The notes under the pieces were generated by a model. That model was not told where the DNA came from and did not search any database. It saw only the letters and a program-made list of their open reading frames with translations. Shown piece by piece: positions 27,510 to 38,000 of a DNA stretch of 64,000 bases. The stretch's first letter is position 1, and every line of letters starts with the position of its first letter. The stretch is from Paenibacillus selenitireducens (lineage in GTDB: Bacteria; Bacillota; Bacilli; Paenibacillales; Paenibacillaceae): assembly GCF_002021565.1 (NCBI RefSeq), contig NZ_MSZX01000003.1, positions 496,027 through 560,026 on the forward strand. Reading direction: 5' to 3'. The position numbers were made by a program, and so were the translations under genes.

Positions 27510-28859
27510 TTATTGGGAACGAGCCGTCATATTCTGACTGATCGCGGCAACACCTTTACGTTCAACAAACCCCCAGCCTTCATCGTTGTCAAAGTATTTC
27601 ATAGTGCCGACAATATTAATATACAAAAGCAAATTTCGATAAGATAAGAGTTCAAGCTGACTGAACAAGAACATTTTCACATAATCCTTCAGAGAATAAT
27701 GGCTATTGAATTTGTTGCACAAGTATAAAGAAATTACGATCTGAACGGCGTTGATACCCAATGTTACGGCGAGCAGGGTTAATGCCTTAAGTAAGTTATC
27801 TCCGATAATCAGTGCTTGAGCGACATAAAAAACCGTCGTAAAAGCGGTAAGGGTACCTAAGATAAAGCCGTCTATTGCAAAAAACAAACTGACGCCGATA
27901 CTGAACTTTTGCGATAATTTGGACCAATAAATCAAGATGCAATCCACAAAAGCCTTCTGCCATCGGATGCGCTGTTTGTAGAAATTTTTGATGTTCTCGG
28001 GGCATTCCGTATAACATACGGCTTCCGGAGCATATACAAGCTTTTTCTTCAATTGGTTAGCCTTTATGTATTGGTGGATTTTGAGGGTGATATCGATGTC
28101 CTCTCCAACCGTACTCCGAAAACCATTCACTTGAACGAGAATGTCCTTATAAAATGCCCCAAAGGCTCCGGATATTACCACGATCGAATTGAAGAAGGAC
28201 TGCGTGAGCTTACGGACATAAAAGCTATGAATATAGCTGATGATCTGACTCTTAACCAGCCCCTTGCCTTTAAATTTCTCGATAATGATGCCATCCTTCT
28301 TCTCTGCACCTTGGACAATCTTCACGGTACCTCCCAGCGCGATAATCTCAGGATCGTGGAAGTATTGATTCACGTATTTCATCGAATGGACCTCAAGCAT
28401 GCTATCTGCATCCAACGTCACTACAATCTCTCCTTGTGCACAGTCGATGCCCGCATTCAGTGAATCTGCTTTGCCGCCATTGAGCTTATCAATGACATAG
28501 ATGTTGGGGTAGTACCTAGACCTGTATATCCCTTGAATCGCGTTGTATGTCAATTTGTTATCTGCTTTTCGATGATCAAGCTGCAAGTCTAATAACGTAT
28601 CCAGCTTGAAAAAGGTGCCGTCCTTAGAGCCGTCGTTTATGATCAAAATTTCGAGGTTTTCGTAAAGGAGACCTTGCATGGCATCAATACAATTCCCAAT
28701 CGTTAGCTCTTCGTTATACGCAGGAACGAGAACGGATATGGATTTCTCGGTCAAATCTGCTTTAAGCTCTTGTACCTTACTGAAAAATAGGGGGATGACC
28801 GTATACAAAAGCTGAAACACAAGGAAAACCATGGTGGACACAAATAAAAAATAGTACAA
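27510..28859 (-). CDS. Processive family 2 glycosyltransferase (PgaC/IcaA/NodC-like synthase)
   Basis: The 449-residue membrane synthase has an N-terminal helix (about residues 3-25), the GT2 motifs VPAYNEE, NDGSKDG, LDADS (DxD), the acceptor motif GEDID and the processivity motif QRIRW, then three or four C-terminal membrane helices (about residues 310-410). This set is that of enzymes that polymerise GlcNAc-containing chains while exporting them. The TTG at 28859 has AAAGGAG 9 bases upstream; the GTG at 28868 overlaps that site. It is the first gene of the operon with the acyltransferase and GH18. The product polymer cannot be determined from sequence. Confidence 0.85.
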   Translation of the reverse strand: MYYFLFVSTMVFLVFQLLYTVIPLFFSKVQELKADLTEKSISVLVPAYNEELTIGNCIDAMQGLLYENLEILIINDGSKDGTFFKLDTLLDLQLDHRKADNKLTYNAIQGIYRSRYYPNIYVIDKLNGGKADSLNAGIDCAQGEIVVTLDADSMLEVHSMKYVNQYFHDPEIIALGGTVKIVQGAEKKDGIIIEKFKGKGLVKSQIISYIHSFYVRKLTQSFFNSIVVISGAFGAFYKDILVQVNGFRSTVGEDIDITLKIHQYIKANQLKKKLVYAPEAVCYTECPENIKNFYKQRIRWQKAFVDCILIYWSKLSQKFSIGVSLFFAIDGFILGTLTAFTTVFYVAQALIIGDNLLKALTLLAVTLGINAVQIVISLYLCNKFNSHYSLKDYVKMFLFSQLELLSYRNLLLYINIVGTMKYFDNDEGWGFVERKGVAAISQNMTARSQ

Positions 28860-28876
28860 GCTGCTCACTCCTTTAC

Positions 28877-29100
28877 AAAATCTACATTTATACCCACTTT
28901 TCTTATGGTTGTAGTCAACATATAGTCAATTACCAAATTAACCTAATTTATCTATATCTGTAAAACTGAGCTGAAATGAAAGTAAACGTATACAATGCCC
29001 CTTTTCAGTCGAATGCTCGCATTTGATGTCATATTCTCATTTTCAGAAAAAATTTCAATATAATGGATATTTTTCAGATATTATTCAAAGGTTTGTAACA
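28877..29100. other. Upstream region of the GT2 operon
   Basis: This is an A+T-rich intergenic stretch without a supported gene. A TATAAA with a preceding TGGG (minus strand, near 28896) is a possible extended -10 box, but no well-spaced -35 was found. Nothing else stands out. Confidence 0.3.
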
Positions 29101-29124
29101 TTCGCTACCATGCATGGTTGCGAA
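29101..29124. promoter_or_regulatory. 24-bp near-perfect palindrome
   Basis: TTCGC-T-ACCATGCATGGT-T-GCGAA has 12-base arms with one mismatched pair. It lies directly beyond the phn terminator and about 240 bases upstream of the GT2 gene. It could be an operator or a second hairpin. Confidence 0.45.
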
Positions 29125-29125
29125 A

Positions 29126-29172
29126 TAAAAAAAGACGATCCCTGAGGTCATCTTAGACCTTATAGGATCGCC
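29126..29172 (-). terminator. Terminator of the phn operon
   Basis: On the minus strand GGCGATCC-TATAAGGTC / GACCTCAGGGATCGTC form a hairpin followed by a long run of T. Confidence 0.85.
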
Positions 29173-29201
29173 TATATCTTCTTCACATCGTAAAACTAGT
29201 A

Positions 29202-29999
29202 TTAAATAATCCGTTTGCGGAGCCATCCGGAGATGAGGTCGGTAAGAATGATCAACACGACAATGCCAAGAAGGATAACGCCCACGCGATTCCAATTCCG
29301 CACTTGCAGCGCAAAGATCAATGGCGTACCAATTCCGCCTGCGCCAACAAGACCGAGCGTTGTTGCTGAACGAATATTGATTTCGAAGCGGTAGAGCGAG
29401 TAGGAAAGGAACTGCGGAATGACTTGCGGCAGTACAGCGTATCGCAATACTTGCAGGCGATTCGCTCCGCTGGCAATTAAAGCTTCCTGCGGTCCGGAAT
29501 CGATACTCTCGATGGTTTCGGAATATAACTTCGCCAGCATGCCGATGGAGTGAATGCCAAGCGCGAGAACACCCGCGAATGCACCAGGTCCGACGGCTTT
29601 GATGAATAGAATGGCAACGATAATTTCCGGGAAGACACGGATAAAGCTTAGAACAGCTTTGCCGCTTCCAGATACTGCGATACGTTTGCTCATGTTCGTC
29701 GAAGCCCAGAAAGCGAAAGGAATACAGAGAAATGCGGATACGAACGTACCGAGAATCGAAATGATAAGCGTATCCAGTAAGCCGCGAAGCAAATCTTCGC
29801 CTTCCGGAATGTATACATAGGCCCAATCGGGATGAAGAAACCCATCCAATATCGACAACGATACGGATTTGGTCGTCGCCTGAATACCTTCGAAGTGCAT
29901 CCCTTGGAAAGCCCAATAATAAATAGCAAGAATGACAATAGCGATCACCCAGAAGCGAATCCGGGCACCCATCGGTTTATATGACGTTGTCCCTCTCAT
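29202..29999 (-). CDS. phnE: PhnE-type phosphonate/phosphite ABC permease 2
   Basis: The 265-residue protein has about six membrane segments and the permease loop ESIDSGPQEALIASGANRLQ, typical of PhnE proteins. Its start overlaps the stop of the first permease by 4 bases. Two adjacent PhnE-type subunits are common in Firmicutes phosphonate importers and would form a heterodimeric channel. Confidence 0.9.
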   Translation of the reverse strand: MRGTTSYKPMGARIRFWVIAIVILAIYYWAFQGMHFEGIQATTKSVSLSILDGFLHPDWAYVYIPEGEDLLRGLLDTLIISILGTFVSAFLCIPFAFWASTNMSKRIAVSGSGKAVLSFIRVFPEIIVAILFIKAVGPGAFAGVLALGIHSIGMLAKLYSETIESIDSGPQEALIASGANRLQVLRYAVLPQVIPQFLSYSLYRFEINIRSATTLGLVGAGGIGTPLIFALQVRNWNRVGVILLGIVVLIILTDLISGWLRKRII

Positions 30000-30808
30000 A
30001 GCAATTTCCTCCGAATTCTCGTGCTGCCGTAATCAATGACAAGCACAATGACGAGTGTAAGCAGAATGATCATGGATGCGCGATCATAACGGAAGAGTCC
30101 AAGTGAACGATCGAGCAATAGGCCGATTCCTCCAGCTCCTACTAACCCTAATACAGAGGCTGCACGGATGTTGACCTCAAACGTATAGAGAAAATAGGAG
30201 ATGAAATACGGAAGCGCCTGCGGCACGACGCCAAAAATAATGACTTGCATGCGGCTGGCTCCTACGGCCGTCATCGCTTCCAGCGGTCCCGGATCGATGG
30301 CTTCGATGGCTTCGAAGGTAAGCTTCGCAATGATTCCGAAGGAGAAGAATACGAGCGCCAGCATCCCTGCGAAGGGACCGATACCGAAGATCGCGACGAA
30401 AATCGAGGCAAAGAGTAAATCGGGAACCGTGCGTACGAGATTCAGAACGATGCGCATTGGAATTGAGACGAGCTTGTTCGGCATGATGTTATAAGCACAT
30501 AGAAGCGCAACGGGAACGGCGATAATGCCCCCTAACGTTGTACCGACGATCGCAATTTGAATGGTCTCAAGCATCGGCCCCCAGATCGTCGGCACGTAAC
30601 TCCAATCGGGAGGGATCATTTCCTGAAGAAGAGAACCCATCTGCGGCAAACCAACAATTAACTGGTAAGGCGTAACTTTTGTTTGGATAGAACAAAGCAC
30701 GAGTACGATAACAATCAGCAGCCATGTAGCAATTCGCTTGTAACGTTGGGTTGTAAGCTGCATATCAGGGGGAGATTTCTTGCCTGACGCAGGCGTTACG
30801 GGCTTCAT
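29996..30808 (-). CDS. phnE: PhnE-type phosphonate/phosphite ABC permease 1
   Basis: The 270-residue protein has a cytoplasmic N-terminal segment, about six membrane segments and the loop [20 protein letters not shown]. It overlaps phnC by 4 bases (ATGA), indicating coupled translation. Confidence 0.9.
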   Translation of the reverse strand: MKPVTPASGKKSPPDMQLTTQRYKRIATWLLIVIVLVLCSIQTKVTPYQLIVGLPQMGSLLQEMIPPDWSYVPTIWGPMLETIQIAIVGTTLGGIIAVPVALLCAYNIMPNKLVSIPMRIVLNLVRTVPDLLFASIFVAIFGIGPFAGMLALVFFSFGIIAKLTFEAIEAIDPGPLEAMTAVGASRMQVIIFGVVPQALPYFISYFLYTFEVNIRAASVLGLVGAGGIGLLLDRSLGLFRYDRASMIILLTLVIVLVIDYGSTRIRRKLL

Positions 30809-31575
30809 ACCTCGCCTCCCAGCATTTCATCATGCCGAATCGATCGTCCATAAATTTCGGCAAAGACTTCGTCGGTCGCTTCTTCCGGCGGCCCGTCGAA
30901 GACCACTTCACCCGCGCGTAGACCGATGATCCGTGTCGCGTATTCACGGGCTAAATCAATGAAATGCAAATTGATAATCGTCGTAATTTTCATATCCTGA
31001 TTAATTCGCTGCAGATCATCCATGACCTGACGGGTAGTCAGCGGATCAAGGGAGGCCACAGGCTCATCCGCTAGAATAATCTTAGCTTCCTGCGCCAATG
31101 CCCGGGCAATGGACACCCGTTGCTGCTGGCCTCCAGAGAGTTGATCGGCACGGATATACGCCTTTTCGCGGATGTTCACCCGTTCCAGCGCATGCAAGGA
31201 CAGTTCAATATCTTCGCGCGGGAACATACCGAACATCGTCCGCAACGTGGAGTGGTAAGCGACGCGGCCGGATAGAACGTTGTTGAGCACCGTATTTCGC
31301 TTAATCAAGTTGAAGCTCTGGAAGATCATGCCGATATCTCTGCGCATCCGGCGCAGCTCCCGGTCATTGGCACGCGTAATAGATTTGCCGTCCACTTGAA
31401 TTTCGCCATCTGTAATGTCATGCAGCCGGTTAATCGACCGAAGCAACGTGGATTTCCCTGCACCGGATGACCCGACAATCACGACAAGCTCGCCTTCTTC
31501 GATCGTCAAATTAATGTTGCGCAGCCCGATGGTTCCGTTGGGGTAGGTCTTGGATACATTATTGAATTGAATCAT
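30805..31575 (-). CDS. phnC: PhnC-type phosphonate/phosphite ABC ATPase
   Basis: The 256-residue ATPase has Walker [10 protein letters not shown], signature LSGGQQQRV and Walker [14 protein letters not shown]. The start [14 protein letters not shown] is the usual PhnC N-terminus; a longer frame to 31638 is open but has no family support. It energises the two PhnE subunits. Confidence 0.92.
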   Translation of the reverse strand: MIQFNNVSKTYPNGTIGLRNINLTIEEGELVVIVGSSGAGKSTLLRSINRLHDITDGEIQVDGKSITRANDRELRRMRRDIGMIFQSFNLIKRNTVLNNVLSGRVAYHSTLRTMFGMFPREDIELSLHALERVNIREKAYIRADQLSGGQQQRVSIARALAQEAKIILADEPVASLDPLTTRQVMDDLQRINQDMKITTIINLHFIDLAREYATRIIGLRAGEVVFDGPPEEATDEVFAEIYGRSIRHDEMLGGEV

Positions 31576-31608
31576 ACGTTTCCAACTCTCTCTCTGTAGG
31601 AATGAGGT

Positions 31609-31648
31609 AATAGAAACAACACCGCCATGATTGCTCATGAACGGTGCT
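31609..31648 (-). terminator. Hairpin between phnD and phnC (possible attenuator)
   Basis: On the minus strand AGCACCGTT-C-ATGA pairs with TCATGGCGGTGTT (G-U pairs and one bulge), then GTTTCTATT. It lies between the binding-protein gene and the transporter genes, where partial termination would give more binding protein. Confidence 0.5.
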
Positions 31649-31671
31649 GCAATTGAGCTATGATAACTTGA

Positions 31672-32595
31672 TTACTTGATTTCTTGGCCAACGGCCTTAG
31701 CATACTCGCGTACCGAATCGAAGTTCTTGTCGTCGCCTTTAACGTAGCCCACATGGGTATAGATTTCTTTGATGATTTGTGCACCTTCTGCATCATTCGT
31801 GATGTCAATGAACGCTTGGCTGATTTTATCTCTCCAGCTTTGATCCATATCGTTACGAACGCTTACTGTATCGTTAGGAATCTTAGCTGTGTAATGAAGC
31901 ACACGAGTTTTCTCGAAAACATCCGGTACATCTTTAAGGACTGTATTCCGTGCATCTTGGAAGTTCGCCACTGCATCGACTTGGCCGTTCAATAATGCCA
32001 TTAATGCCGCGTCATGACCTTTGATGGTTACGCCTTGCACGTCTTTATCCGGATCGACGCCGGCATTTTTCAATTCAGCAGCAGGGTATACATAACCGGC
32101 GGATGAAGTAACGTTCTGCCAGCCAATTTTCTTGCCTTTCAAATCTGCCAGACTTTTGATCGGGGAATCTTTGAGCACAACGATCATCGCTTTGTAGAAG
32201 TCTACTTTTTCGGTCGTTGCTTGGCCTGTTGCATCATCCACACCGAAGCGTTGGGCTTGGAGCAGAAGGTCAACAGCTTTTTTATTATCATGGGCTAGTA
32301 CGTAAGCATTGGGTGGTAGGAATCCGACATCGACTTGCTTCGATGCCATGGCTTCAACAATGGTGTTGTAATCTGGGGATACGGTCACGTGAACGGGAAT
32401 ACCAAGTTTGTCACCAAGGAGTTTCTCTAGAGGTTTGGTTTTGGCTTCAAGGGTGTCTGCATTTTGAGATGGAACAAATTGTACGTTAAGTTCTTTCGGT
32501 ACGTATGCGGAGCTCGATGATTCTTTGGATCCACACGCGGCAAGACTCGCAGCGATAAGGATGGTCATGCAGATCGCCATTGTTTTTTTAAACAT
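31672..32595 (-). CDS. phnD: PhnD-type phosphonate/phosphite-binding lipoprotein
   Basis: The 307-residue protein has a lipobox LAAC (Cys21) and the PhnD fold: NVQFVPSQNADTLE near the N-terminus, DVGFLPPNAYVLA, and the ligand-loop residues SSAGYVYP. It is the first gene of the minus-strand phnDCEE operon. It may bind phosphonate, phosphite or a phosphorylated nucleoside-like compound; the ligand is not determined. Confidence 0.9.
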   Translation of the reverse strand: MFKKTMAICMTILIAASLAACGSKESSSSAYVPKELNVQFVPSQNADTLEAKTKPLEKLLGDKLGIPVHVTVSPDYNTIVEAMASKQVDVGFLPPNAYVLAHDNKKAVDLLLQAQRFGVDDATGQATTEKVDFYKAMIVVLKDSPIKSLADLKGKKIGWQNVTSSAGYVYPAAELKNAGVDPDKDVQGVTIKGHDAALMALLNGQVDAVANFQDARNTVLKDVPDVFEKTRVLHYTAKIPNDTVSVRNDMDQSWRDKISQAFIDITNDAEGAQIIKEIYTHVGYVKGDDKNFDSVREYAKAVGQEIK

Positions 32596-32880
32596 TCTTG
32601 GTACCCTCCAAATAATAAATTTTATCTATTGCTAAATCTCCTATATCAGATCTATCAATCCGACATAACAAATCGTAGCACAAAGAAAAAAAAGAAAGGT
32701 AAAATAGAATGGGTGGTTATGTAAAATCTTCATTAAAATCATACAATGATTGGAATTTTATGACAATACTAAATTATATAAATTATCCCTTTATATGTAA
32801 ATAAAATCAAAAATATATTAAACGTGACAAACCGATAGGGAATATAGTACATATGAAAGTAGGATGAATTATAGAGGAGG
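32596..32880. other. A+T-rich divergent region between phnD and the nucleotidase gene
   Basis: I looked for paired TTAACA-like Pho boxes and clear promoters and found none I would assert. Several TATAAT-like boxes occur, as expected from composition. Confidence 0.3.
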
Positions 32881-32892
32881 ATGGAAGGAACT

Positions 32893-34827
32893 ATGAATGA
32901 TCAAAGACCGCGATTGCAGCTTCGAATTCTCGAAACAACGGATATCCATGCGAATGTGATGGACTATGACTATTATAAAGACGCACCCGCCGCGGATCTC
33001 GGATTGGTTCGAACCGCTTCCTTGGTGAAGCAAGCCCGGGATGAAGTGCCGAATACCCTTCTTGTTGATAATGGGGATCTGATCCAAGGCACGCCGCTGG
33101 GTACTTATGTCGCTAAAATTGACCCATTGATGAAATTGGAGGATGCGGTTCACCCCGTATATCTCGCGATGAATGAGATGGATTATGATATTGCTACGTT
33201 CGGTAACCATGAATTCAACTATGGGCTCGAATTTCTCGACCGGATGATTCGTGGAGCTCGGTTTCCGTATGTGAATGCCAATATATATGTGGATGAGAGC
33301 CAGGACCATAGGGAATTTGGCAAGAACAAATACACGCCCTACACGATTCTAAATAAAACGTGCAGGGATACGAATGGGGACATGCATGAGCTGCGCATTG
33401 GAGTTATCGGGCTGGTTACACCTCAGATCATGGAGTGGGATCAAGCTCATCTGCAAGGGCAGGTCGTGACAAGAGACATGACCGACACAGCCATGGAATT
33501 CATCCCGCAGATGAAGAAGGAAGGCGCGGATATCATTATCGCTTTGGCGCATACGGGGTTTGATAGCAGCGACGATGGCCGTCAGGGTGCGGAGAATGCC
33601 GTATTATCGCTGAGTAAAGTGCCTGGCATCGATGCCATTACCTTTTCCCATACGCATAAAGTGTTTCCTGCTGTTGATTTCAGCCGTTTGGATCCTAAAT
33701 TCAAAGACAAGCAGGGTCAACCTTTGCCAGAAGTAGATGATGTGAAAGGGAAGATTCATGGCGTTGCCGCGGTTCAAGCGGGATATGGCGGCGGTCATCT
33801 CGGCGGGATTGATTTATTCCTTGTCCAGCATGAAGGTCAATGGTCCGTAGAGGATAGCCAATCTTGGAACCGGGCGGTCTATGATGTGGAACAAAGAAAA
33901 GCCTTGGTGGATGCGGATGCTGGTATTATGGCGCGTGTCCAACAAGCTCATGAAGCTACCGTGAAGTATGCGAACGGGCCGATCGGCATGACGAGTGCGC
34001 CGATTTTTAGTTATTTTGCGTTGGTGCAGGATGATCCGTCCATTCAGATTGTGACGAATGCGCAGACTTGGTATACCGAGAAATATATCGCGAACTCGCT
34101 GCCGCAATATCAAGAATTACCGATCCTCTCTGTGGGTTCGCCGTTTAAGGCAGGGCGTAATGGTCCGTCAGAATATACGGATGTTGAAGCAGGCCCGATC
34201 GCGATCAAGAGTGCAAGCGACTTGTACTTGTATGATAACTTGCTTAAAGCGGTCAAAGTGAAAGGGGAAATCGTCAAAGAATGGCTAGAGATGTCCGCCG
34301 GGATTTACCATACTATTGATCCGTCCCGCAAGGAGGAGCAGCCGTTATTAAATCCTCTGTTCTCCGTATATAATTTCGATGTCATCGATGGGATCACCTA
34401 TCAAATCGATATCACGCAGCCGCCCAAGTACTCGCCGGAAGGTGAATTGTTGAATAAGGACGCAAGCCGCATCCTGAATCTCCGTTATCAAGGAGAGCCA
34501 TTGAATCCGGATCAGGAATTCATTGTTGTCATGAACAACTACCGCGCGTTTGGCGGGGGGCAATTCCCAAGGATTCAGGAAGCGGAGCTGGTTCTAGATT
34601 CAGCCGATGAGAACCGTCAGATTCTTATGGATTACATCATTGAACAGGGGCAGATTAACCCTCGCGCGGACCATAATTGGTCTTTGGCGCCGATCCCTGG
34701 CAATCAAGCGATTGTCACGTTCACAACATCGCCGGAGGCTGTGAAATATCTTGAAGCATTTCCACACATTCAATTCACGGGAAAACTTGATGCAAAAGGG
34801 TTCGGGATCTTCTCCCTGAACTTGTAG
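32893..34827 (+). CDS. 2',3'-cyclic-nucleotide phosphodiesterase / 3'- or 5'-nucleotidase
   Basis: The 644-residue protein has the metallophosphatase motifs DIHANV, DNGDLIQG, GNHEFNYG, AHTGFD and SHTHKVFP (SHTH where most relatives have GHTH), followed by the C-terminal nucleotidase domain with NNYRAFGGGQFP, a mark of the CpdB group. It releases phosphate from nucleotides. Oddly, no signal peptide is visible, although most CpdB proteins are exported, so a cytoplasmic location is possible. ATG 32893 fits better with the upstream GAGGAGG and GGAAGGA than ATG 32881. It is divergent from the phnDCEE operon. Confidence 0.87.
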   Translation: MNDQRPRLQLRILETTDIHANVMDYDYYKDAPAADLGLVRTASLVKQARDEVPNTLLVDNGDLIQGTPLGTYVAKIDPLMKLEDAVHPVYLAMNEMDYDIATFGNHEFNYGLEFLDRMIRGARFPYVNANIYVDESQDHREFGKNKYTPYTILNKTCRDTNGDMHELRIGVIGLVTPQIMEWDQAHLQGQVVTRDMTDTAMEFIPQMKKEGADIIIALAHTGFDSSDDGRQGAENAVLSLSKVPGIDAITFSHTHKVFPAVDFSRLDPKFKDKQGQPLPEVDDVKGKIHGVAAVQAGYGGGHLGGIDLFLVQHEGQWSVEDSQSWNRAVYDVEQRKALVDADAGIMARVQQAHEATVKYANGPIGMTSAPIFSYFALVQDDPSIQIVTNAQTWYTEKYIANSLPQYQELPILSVGSPFKAGRNGPSEYTDVEAGPIAIKSASDLYLYDNLLKAVKVKGEIVKEWLEMSAGIYHTIDPSRKEEQPLLNPLFSVYNFDVIDGITYQIDITQPPKYSPEGELLNKDASRILNLRYQGEPLNPDQEFIVVMNNYRAFGGGQFPRIQEAELVLDSADENRQILMDYIIEQGQINPRADHNWSLAPIPGNQAIVTFTTSPEAVKYLEAFPHIQFTGKLDAKGFGIFSLNL

Positions 34828-34890
34828 ATGACAAGGTAACTTTTTACCGTCATAATCATGTCCTGAACTTCATATAATCAACGAATTGCC

Positions 34891-34931
34891 AAGCAGAGGT
34901 TGTCTTTTCATTCGTCAACGGCCTCTGCTTT
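34891..34931 (+). terminator. Terminator after the nucleotidase gene
   Basis: AAGCAGAGG / CCTCTGCTT arms close a large loop, followed by a TTCGTG tail. The T tract is weak. Confidence 0.55.
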
Positions 34932-35045
34932 CGTGTCCTATAATGGCAATATTTTACATAATATTAACACTAAAATGCACCTAGACATGCTAGAGTTATG
35001 ACGTTGAAACTACTAATTTTGGGATGAAGGAAGGGACATGGGACA

Positions 35046-38000
35046 ATGAGGAACAGGAAGAACTTGAGAAGGCTTGGAGCCATATTTTTTGCTCTCTCGT
35101 TGCTTATCGGCAATGCACTTAACTTTCTGCCAGGTACGGCCTCAGCTGCATCAGCGATCAATGTCGCACAAGCGATTGCGAAGAACAACAACGGAGAAAC
35201 GGCCACGGTAGAAGGTTATATCGTAGGTGAAGTGTATAATTCAAAACCCATTTTTTCTAATTTTCAAGATGATCTCAACTTTCTAATTGCGGATACAGCG
35301 AGCGAAACAGATAAAACGAAACTCATAGATGTTCAGATCACGGCTAGCTACCGGAGCCAATACGGTCTGAAGAGCAATCCGACACTCGCCGGCAAAAAAG
35401 TTCAGGTAACAGGCACGCTTGCCTTATATAGCGGCATAAACGGCGTGAAAAATCCTTCGAGCTTTGTCTTGGATGGCACGCCTGGAGGCGGAAATCCAGA
35501 TCCAGCTGACCCAGGGAGTGAGAACATTGGCGTTCCCACAACCCTCCCCGACGGTACAGGCAAAAAAGTGCTATTCGATCAATCCCATGCGCAGACAGCC
35601 GGTGCAGCGGATTGGGTAGTTGATGGAGCATTCTCGGATTTTGCCGATGGGTTGAAGGCGGCGGGGTTCCAGGTCGATGCGCTCGAAAGAACGCTTCCGT
35701 ATACCTCGCAAGCTTATGATACCCCTGCAATTACGTTGAGTAAGCTGAAGCAATATAACGTATTTGTGATCGGGGAAGCGAACATTCCTTTCAAAGCATC
35801 CGAGCAAGAAGCGATGCTGCAGTATGTGAAGGATGGCGGCAGTATTTTCTTTATTTCGGACCATTACAATGCTGACCGTAACTTGAACCGATGGGATTCA
35901 TCGGAAGTCATGAACGGATACCGCCGGGGCGCTTATAACAATCCTGCGAAAGGGATGGCTGCGGCAGAAGTGGCATCCGGAGCAATGGAAGGCGTGACCA
36001 GCACCGATTGGCTGGGACAAAATTTCGGCGTACGTTTCCGTTACAATGCGTTAGGCGATTTCACGAAGACGGATACGGTGAAATACGACCAATCCTTCGG
36101 CATTACGGCAGGCGTCAATGATGTCGAAATGCATGCCGGCTCGACCATGGTGGTACTGGATCCGACGCGCGTCAAAGGGCTTGTCTATATACCGAAGACG
36201 ACATTGGGCTGGAATAATGCGGTTGAGAAAAGTGATCCGGCAAATTTCCCGAATGGCGGCGTCTATAAAGGCGGCGGAGTGGATGAAGGTCCGTTCGCGG
36301 CGATCGCGAAGCTGGAGAAGGGAAAAGCTGCGTTCATCGGGGATTCCTCTCCAGTAGAAGACAGTACCCCACGTTATGTCCGTGAAGATAATGGCTCGAA
36401 GAAAACGACGTATGACGGCTTCAAGAGCGAAGGGCAGAATAGTGTGTTCCTCGTGCAGACGGTGGAGTGGCTTGCGCTCCAAGAAGATTATGCGACATTC
36501 GAAAATAAAGGCATCAAGCTCGATTCCCCGACGCCATTGTTAACAAACGGGTTGGAGAATCCAGCTAATTCGGTAGAGATTCCAGGCACAGAACCGTGGG
36601 GAACCCCGGCTGCAGGATACAAATGGTACGATCCGGCTACATACAAAGCAGGTGCCTATGGCACAGGCAAAGGAGCACCAGAAGTACCCATTCCGGATCT
36701 AACGACGATTGCGGCAGCTAGACAAGTCAGCGATAACACCTATGTGACAGTTCAGGGTATTGTGACGTCTGAGCCTGGGATCTTCGGCGGTTCCGGCTTC
36801 TACATGCAGGATGGTACGGCCGGAATCTACGTGTATCCTACCCAAGCGACAGGCTTTCACGTAGGAGACAAAGTGAAAATCACAGCGCAAAAGACGATTT
36901 TTAACACCGAAGTCGAGCTGATGAATGATGCGAAGGTGGAGAAGCTGGATGCGAATGCGAATATCCCTGCTGCGGTTCCGGCGATCCAGACAACTCTGAA
37001 TGACAGCAATCAGGGGACGTTAGTCACATTTAAGGATGTAACCGTTCAGAATTATGCAACGGTAACGAATTCCCTTGAATTCGATCTGGTGAAGGATGGC
37101 GTGACGAGCCGCGTCCGAGTAGACAGCAGAACGAATATCAATGCGGACAGCTTCAAGCAGTCGTTCCCGGCTGGAACGAAGGTGGACATTACAGGGATTT
37201 CATCGATCTTTAAAGGCACATACCAATTGAAATTATTAAAGGTAGCGGACGTGCAGGTAGCCTCCCAAGGCAATCAAGCTCCGATATTTACGGCTATTGA
37301 TGCGAAAAGCGTAACAGAAGGGCAGCACCTAACATTCCAGATCGAGGCAACAGACGCAGATGGTGATGTCTTGACCTATACAGCGCCTTCTCTTCCAGGG
37401 GATGCAGCCTTTGATGCAATTAGCCGCGAATTTTCCTGGACGCCGCAAACGGCAGGGGATTATACGGCGACCTTTCGTGTAACGGATGGGAAAGGCGGCG
37501 AGGCAACGATCAATGTATCGATTAAGGTCACGCCAGCAGGTCCAGCTTCACCTAATACAGCGACCTTAACGGGACCGGCTTCGTCGTATGCGGGCAGCGC
37601 TGTGGATTTGGCGGTGGGCGTCAAAAATATAACCTATGGTTTTACGACAGGAAGCATCGTCGTTCAATATGATCCGAACGTATTGGATTTTGCTACGAAG
37701 GCCAACACGGATGGTACCTTGGCGTTAGCGGAGACGGCAGTTGCCTCGACCTGGGAAGGTGCAGGCATCCTTGCAACCGGGGTCAAACCGGACAAAGGCC
37801 AGATCCTTGTCATTGTAGGAAGTACGGGAACCGATCATGCCGTGAATGGAACGGGACCGCTGCTGACGTTGCATGGAACGTTAAAATCGAGTGCAGCGGT
37901 AGGCACAACATCCGTTTCGATATCCGGTTTTGATGTATCAACGGATGGTACATCCAACGTATTAGATATCACCCAAGCTTCTTGGCATATCGAAGTGAAA

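Noticed and set aside
29074-29916. Minus-strand frame of 280 codons overlapping phnE2 out of frame
   Set aside because: Rich in Arg, Ser and His without domain features; phnE2 in the other frame has the permease motif and coupled start.
32596-32892. Pho box in front of phnD or the nucleotidase gene
   Set aside because: No paired TTAACA-like repeats with 11-base spacing were found.
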